The position numbers were made by a program, and so were the translations under genes. A stretch of 64,000 nucleotides of DNA from Primula veris. Its lineage: Eukaryota > Streptophyta > Magnoliopsida > Ericales > Primulaceae. The notes under the pieces were generated by a model. It saw nothing but the letters and a program-made list of their open reading frames with translations. It made no database searches and was not told where the DNA came from. Positions 59,601 to 64,000 of this stretch are shown here, one piece after another. The stretch covers positions 29,950,481-30,014,480 of the forward strand of contig OY821746.1 of the NCBI GenBank assembly GCA_963682055.1, read 5' to 3'. Every line of letters starts with the position of its first letter. Positions within the stretch are counted from its first letter, which is position 1.

Positions 59601-61448
59601 GGAGCTTCAACCAAGTTCCGGAACAGTCTTCCGTTCCGCTAAGGTATTTATATAATTATATTCTCATGTTTGTGTGGCATTTCAAGTAGTAGCGTCTAAA
59701 TTAATTTTATCATTCTTTTTATCTTAATATGTAGGTTCGGATTGCTGTGTTTAGTCAGCACCATGTTGACGGGCTTGACTTGTCTTCAAATCCTCTTCTC
59801 TATATGATGCGCTGCTTCCCAGTAAGCATTTCTTGAATATATCTTACTCCATGTGCTATGTCATTTTGATTCATGGGATATTGATCCTTATGTTGGTATT
59901 TTATTTGGTCATCTCGACATCTCTATATGAATGAAAAGTTTTTCTGGTCTCACATTGAGAGGATACTTCCCAAAAAAGTAAATCAGAGAGAAACAGAAGT
60001 AGCACAACAGCTTTATTATTGTTTCTTTTTCCATTGTCTTGGTCTTTTTATATGCTGCTGTTTGTTTTTCCCATTCTGCGACCTTGTTTCTGTATTTATC
60101 TTACTTTTTTATTTTAACTTAGAAGTCTTACTTGAGGGGAAGATTTTTGGTTCCTGTAAAATATACTCCATAAAAGCAGTAGAAAATTTGGGACCTTTAG
60201 ACCTCCACCTTGGTAACTTGTCTAGCATTATTTATCTTCAAGGCATGATTTCTCAAGATGTGTTCACACCTATGTAAATTTCTCCTGTTTTTCGTTGCAG
60301 GGAGTTCCTGAGCAGAAGCTTCGAAGTCACTTGGGTTCTTTTGGTATAACCGGAAACCTTGCCCTTCAGCCAATGTATACACTGTCTGGTATATCTCACC
60401 TTTTTCTTTTTATTTCTAAGTCCCTCAAATGAATCTAGGCCAGATTGTGCTTGTTTCTTTTCTTTTTCCGCTCTTCTGAGCTTCTTCTCATATACTGTTA
60501 ACTGATTGTTAATGTCAGGTGGTCAGAAAAGCAGAGTTGCCTTTTCAAAGATAACTTTCAAAAAACCTCATATTCTACTGCTTGATGAGCCATCCAATCA
60601 TCTTGTAAGTTTAGTCTATAATTTTAGCAATTTGTGATTGAATTCAAGGGTTGTGCATATTGAGAATGCAATCCAGTTGTATTGTTTCAATACCATCAAA
60701 GCCGTTAGCTTTTCAGTTTTTCAGAACTTAGTGGAATCTTATGGAAGAAAGTTTGCAGCTTGAAAGAATTTTTTCTTATAGAGGAAAGTTTGTCTTACAA
60801 AATAAATTAAACCAAAATGGAATTCTTAAAGTAAATTTGGAATACGCTTTTAATAAACAGAAGATAACAAGAATGATAATCACAGTTCTTGTGCACCATT
60901 AATGGTTCCAATAGTTTACATTCGTTAATCTTAATAAATTCGTGTGCACACCAGGACTTGGACGCTGTAGAGGCATTGATTCAAGGTCTTGTGCTGTTCC
61001 AAGGAGGAGTACTGATGGTATGATTTTCACTGAGCTGTATATTATCTTTCTATATTGCTTTGCTTGTCTAAGTTTACGGTCATCGGTTAAGCTGAATAGG
61101 ACACATAACTGTCATATACTAGTTCATATGAGAGGTTAGCAGTTCATTTTATATCTGAAATGTATTGATTGTTCTCTCTCTCTCTCGTAAGTTTTATTTT
61201 TCTACTTGGGGGATGACATAGCTATTAGCTAGTGAGGTTCTTACTTAATGACAAATACTTGTGGGAAATGATTCCCAGAATAGGTTAAACCATTTTTATA
61301 AATTTAACAATCTCTTTTTAATTTGCAGGTAAGTCACGATGAGCATTTAATATCTGGAAGCGTGGACCAGCTGTGGGTGGTATCTGAGGGGAGGATTGAA
61401 CCGTTCAATGGGACATTCAATGATTACAAGAAAATACTTCAATCATAG
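51335..61448 (+). CDS. ABCF3: ABCF3/GCN20-type ABC ATPase with two alternative first exons
   Basis: Soluble twin-ABC protein of the ABCF family. Yeast GCN20 acts with GCN1 on ribosomes to activate GCN2. Alternative first exons are 51335-51538 (1a) and 52960-53163 (1b). Common exons: 54491-54709, 55429-55612, 56155-56363, 56973-57131, 57532-57660, 57747-57848, 57939-58085, 58421-58483, 58803-58849, 59012-59071, 59253-59335, 59549-59643, 59735-59821, 60301-60388, 60519-60604, 60955-61017 and 61329-61448. Phases all agree, giving 714 aa with either start (Arabidopsis ABCF3 about 715). Motifs: Walker A GRNGTGKT (206-213) and GPNGIGKST (538-546); signatures SGGWR (342-346) and SGGQK; Walker B LLLDEPT and LLLDEPS; H-loop VSHDEH. 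No membrane segment is seen, as expected. Exon 1a resembles the family more closely than 1b. The two starts cannot be joined in one message, because 1b has no acceptor. Confidence 0.94.
52960..53163 (+). CDS. ABCF3: Alternative first exon 1b of the ABCF3 gene
   Basis: It encodes 68 residues starting [19 protein letters not shown], and it keeps the same length, frame and GTAATT donor as exon 1a. Nine of 68 residues differ, including three Glu-to-Lys changes near the end (GDDGKG, VGKLL, FHKCQ). It has its own upstream copy of the ACTAAAAACGGCGGC promoter block and a TATA-like (AT)n run, so it could be an independent promoter. It could also be the dead member of the pair. Confidence 0.85.
54747..54772 (+). 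repeat. Run of 26 G in ABCF3 intron 2
   Basis: An uninterrupted G run of about 26 bases lies about 40 bp after the exon 2 donor. Such a run can form quadruplex structures and is prone to length error in sequencing, so the exact length is uncertain. Confidence 0.9.
56500..56890. mobile_element. Fold-back element in ABCF3 intron 4
   Basis: GTACACCAACCTATCA near 56610 is the exact reverse complement of TGATAGGTTGGTGTAC near 56853. Wider inverted similarity (AAGTTAG/CTTATTA boxes) is weaker. Fits an old MITE; its ends were not resolved. Confidence 0.5.
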
Positions 61449-62255
61449 ATTAGATGATTTTTTTGCAGTATTTTTCTGTTTGCATTTTATAAGACCACAC
61501 TGAGTTTGTGTCGGAAACTATTACTGTGCGACAGTACATGAAAGATCAAGAGCTAATATTTTCCTTTTTCTTGAGCAGATGATGATTTTGTAAGCATATT
61601 TTGTATAATTTAAATGAATGTATAACCTTTACCTGTTCATGTTGCTATTTCTAGAATTATGTTTTATGCCCGGGGCATTCAGATATATACTTCATTACGA
61701 GTACGACCTTTTCTTTTAATGACAACGGCTGTAGATGAGCCGACTTGCGAAGAGCTTGTGCCATTCATGGTTGCACCAAACCTTTGTTTAGAATAATTGA
61801 AAACAGTTTTAAGTATTCGATGTGTATAAATAACGTGTATTACAAATTTACAACAAAGAAATATTCTAAAGATATTTTGTTGAAGATCCCCCGGTTTTTT
61901 GTTCTTTCTTAGTTTCATTTCTAAAAAAGTGATAGAATGACATTCAACTAGTCTCTTCCTGTGTTGTATGAGTTGCACATTCTCCTGACTATTTATTGAT
62001 ATACTTGGCTTTTCCACAATATACCTGATGTTTTGTTACATGTTTACATACTAGAGTTTTCTACGAGTGTTGACAGTTGCCACAAGTGAACAAATGTTAA
62101 ATTTTCTTATGTATTGTGCTTGTTTTAATTCATTTTAATAAACAACCCAGGAAGAAATATCACAAAATAATTATTCCTTGGTACGTTTTTTAGGTTACGA
62201 TGTTGTAGTTTAGTTCTTAATTTTGTATTCAAAAAAAGTAAAAATATAAATAAAT
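61449..62255. other. ABCF3 3' flank and spacer
   Basis: It contains the ABCF3 3' UTR and AT-rich DNA. No gene is supported. Towards its right edge, T runs on the minus strand (complement of the A runs at 62231-62245) could terminate RNA polymerase III transcription of the tRNA. Confidence 0.5.
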
Positions 62256-62326
62256 TGCGCATCCGGGGAATCGAACCCCGGTCAGTACCGTGGGAGGGTA
62301 CTATGATACCACTACACTAGATGCGC
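62256..62326 (-). tRNA. trnG-CCC: tRNA-Gly (CCC anticodon)
   Basis: The minus strand folds into a full cloverleaf of 71 nt without an intron. The acceptor stem GCGCATC pairs with GATGCGC. The anticodon stem GTACC/GGTAC closes the loop CTCCCAC, giving anticodon CCC. The T stem CGGGG/CCCCG closes TTCGATT. The internal promoter boxes are TAGTGTAGTGG (A) and GGTTCGATTCC (B). Confidence 0.95.
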
Positions 62327-64000
62327 ATTTTTTTATTTTAATGTACAAATAATATATTATATATATACTTTACTTCACAAACATAAAATTTAATTATGTA
62401 ATATTAAAAAATCAACTTTCTTTGAAATACAGTTTGTAGGAAAATACAAAAGGTGTAAGACCTTACCCTAAACAACCAATTTACCTTATAAATAGGAAAA
62501 TTTTTGTTAAAATATTATCATATTAGTTTTTCTATATTTCACTTAAATATAGAGAAACTCATTTCATTCACTCAAATTCAAGATAATAAATTGTTCATTT
62601 ATAAATTAAAATAATATTTTCTTTTGCCTCTCTCTTCACCTTCTCTCTTAGATATATATTAAAAATTTAATGTGAGTTGAAAGTAAATTATTAAATAATA
62701 TATTAATGTTATAAGCGAGATGATAAAGTAATTGATGTGAAAGTTGTATTATAATAACTTAAATAATATGACTATTACCCCGAATTTAGAGAAACTGGTC
62801 GGTTAACTGATGCGGATGCTCTAAATTCAATATTTTATTAGCTAGGTTTGGTAGTAAGAAGTCTGGTAAAGGGTGCAGTCCGGTTCTGAGTTTTTCTTAA
62901 TCATGTGCGAAATTTATAACCCATTGGATTTTTTACGAATAAGAAACAAAATAAGATTTGAAAACTAATACTTTTAAGATACAAATATATTTTTTAATAA
63001 CTTCTATAACTTTCAAGTTATGATTAACTCGGTATTAAAAATTATCGATTTATCATTTTTTAATTTTATTAGATCTATTATTTGCTAGTGATTTACCCCA
63101 TAAAATAATAAGAAATAAGATAAATTTGATTAGCATAAGTATATGCAAAATATGTTAATAGGTAAAAGGTTTGTAGTTTGCGAATAACTATGTAATAATT
63201 ATTGAAGCGATTAATATAATAAAACTCTTAATAACAAAAAAAAAAAAACTATAAAATGACAGGGCCAAAGATTGAACCAAACACTTATCATTAAAAGTTT
63301 AAAATATAGACACTCTGCCAACTTTGACAACCTATCTTACTATATCAATATATGATACAATATATTTAATATCTGTATAATTTTATATATTATATATATA
63401 TTCAAAACATTTAAATATTTTGTACCCTTAATTTTTTTAAACCCGATGCATGGGCAGAGTTTGAAGAGGCCAAAACGCCCCCACTAAAGAGTGAGATGTT
63501 TTCAATTAATTTTGACTTTGTCCATATTCGTTACATAATAATAACATTTTACGCATAAATTCCAAGAGATGGATCCAATAAACTCAAATAACAGGGAATC
63601 CTATTCCATATGAATTTCTTTCATACAATATGGGTTGGGACAATAATACTAGAGGTTTTTATCAAAATAAATAGGAAAAAGTTATTTTCTCGATATTTTT
63701 TTAATATGGGGAATCTAAGTTTACAACCTTGTGATCGTTCCCACCTCGTTCATTTCCTGCTTATTCCGGAATTTCTTATTGATTTATCATGTTGTCCTTA
63801 AATGGTCGGACTTGGACTTTCATTTTGGGCATCAAACTCTTGTTCACCCATAACGTTTAAATACATTTAAATATTTGATATTTTGATTATATCCAACCTT
63901 GCTTATTAGTGTTTTTTTATTAGGCCCAAAGTTGTATAGGTCCTTCACCGTTCGTGCGCATAGCGGGAGCTATAGCATCGAGTTTTTATCCTTTTATAAT
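62327..64000. other. AT-rich intergenic DNA at the window end
   Basis: No gene is supported. A patch at 63260-63330 (GGGCCAAAGATTGAACC and GACACTCTGCCAAC) looks like a repeat remnant. The last 100 bases become GC-richer, but nothing can be called before the window ends. Confidence 0.45.

Overview
The window is nuclear DNA from a flowering plant, most likely a eudicot. It is AT-rich, its genes have many GT-AG introns, and its proteins resemble Arabidopsis NLP7, BiP, NAD synthetase and ABCF3. It is full of small non-autonomous transposons. The species cannot be told from the sequence. Exon models below were built by hand from reading frame, splice sites and remembered family similarity; no search was run.

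Layout: (1) 2930-9401 (+), an NLP/RWP-RK nitrate-response transcription factor. (2) 11801-17203 (+) and 23195-28564 (+), two tandem BiP (ER-lumenal Hsp70) genes, BiP-A and BiP-B. (3) 29669-38099 (-) and 44031-50600 (-), two copies of glutamine-dependent NAD+ synthetase, NADS1 and NADS2. (4) 42872-43189 (+), an unrecognised small ORF. (5) 51335-61448 (+), an ABCF3/GCN20-type ABC ATPase whose first coding exon is present twice. (6) 62256-62326 (-), tRNA-Gly(CCC). The rest is intergenic DNA and mobile-element debris.

The region has been reshaped by repeated local duplication. A convergent BiP/NADS unit appears to have existed three times. Unit 1 is BiP-A plus a short fossil of NADS exon 12 at 17889. 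Unit 2 is BiP-B plus NADS1. Unit 3 is only a BiP 3'-flank fossil at 43195-43900 plus NADS2. Sequence matching the NLP 3' flank recurs between the two BiP genes.

The copies are diverging. BiP-B keeps all hallmark motifs and ends in HDEL. Its upstream region is an array of about 550-600 bp units, each carrying an ER-stress element (ATTGG-N-CCACG, ERSE-II/P-UPRE type) or a mutated form. BiP-A keeps an open frame but has lost the hydrophobic interdomain linker, has changes in the substrate-binding domain, ends in YDEL, and has a point change in its single ER-stress element. NADS2 is open from end to end but carries changes at conserved synthetase motifs. The best candidates for something new are the amplified stress-element promoter of BiP-B and the linker-less BiP-A.
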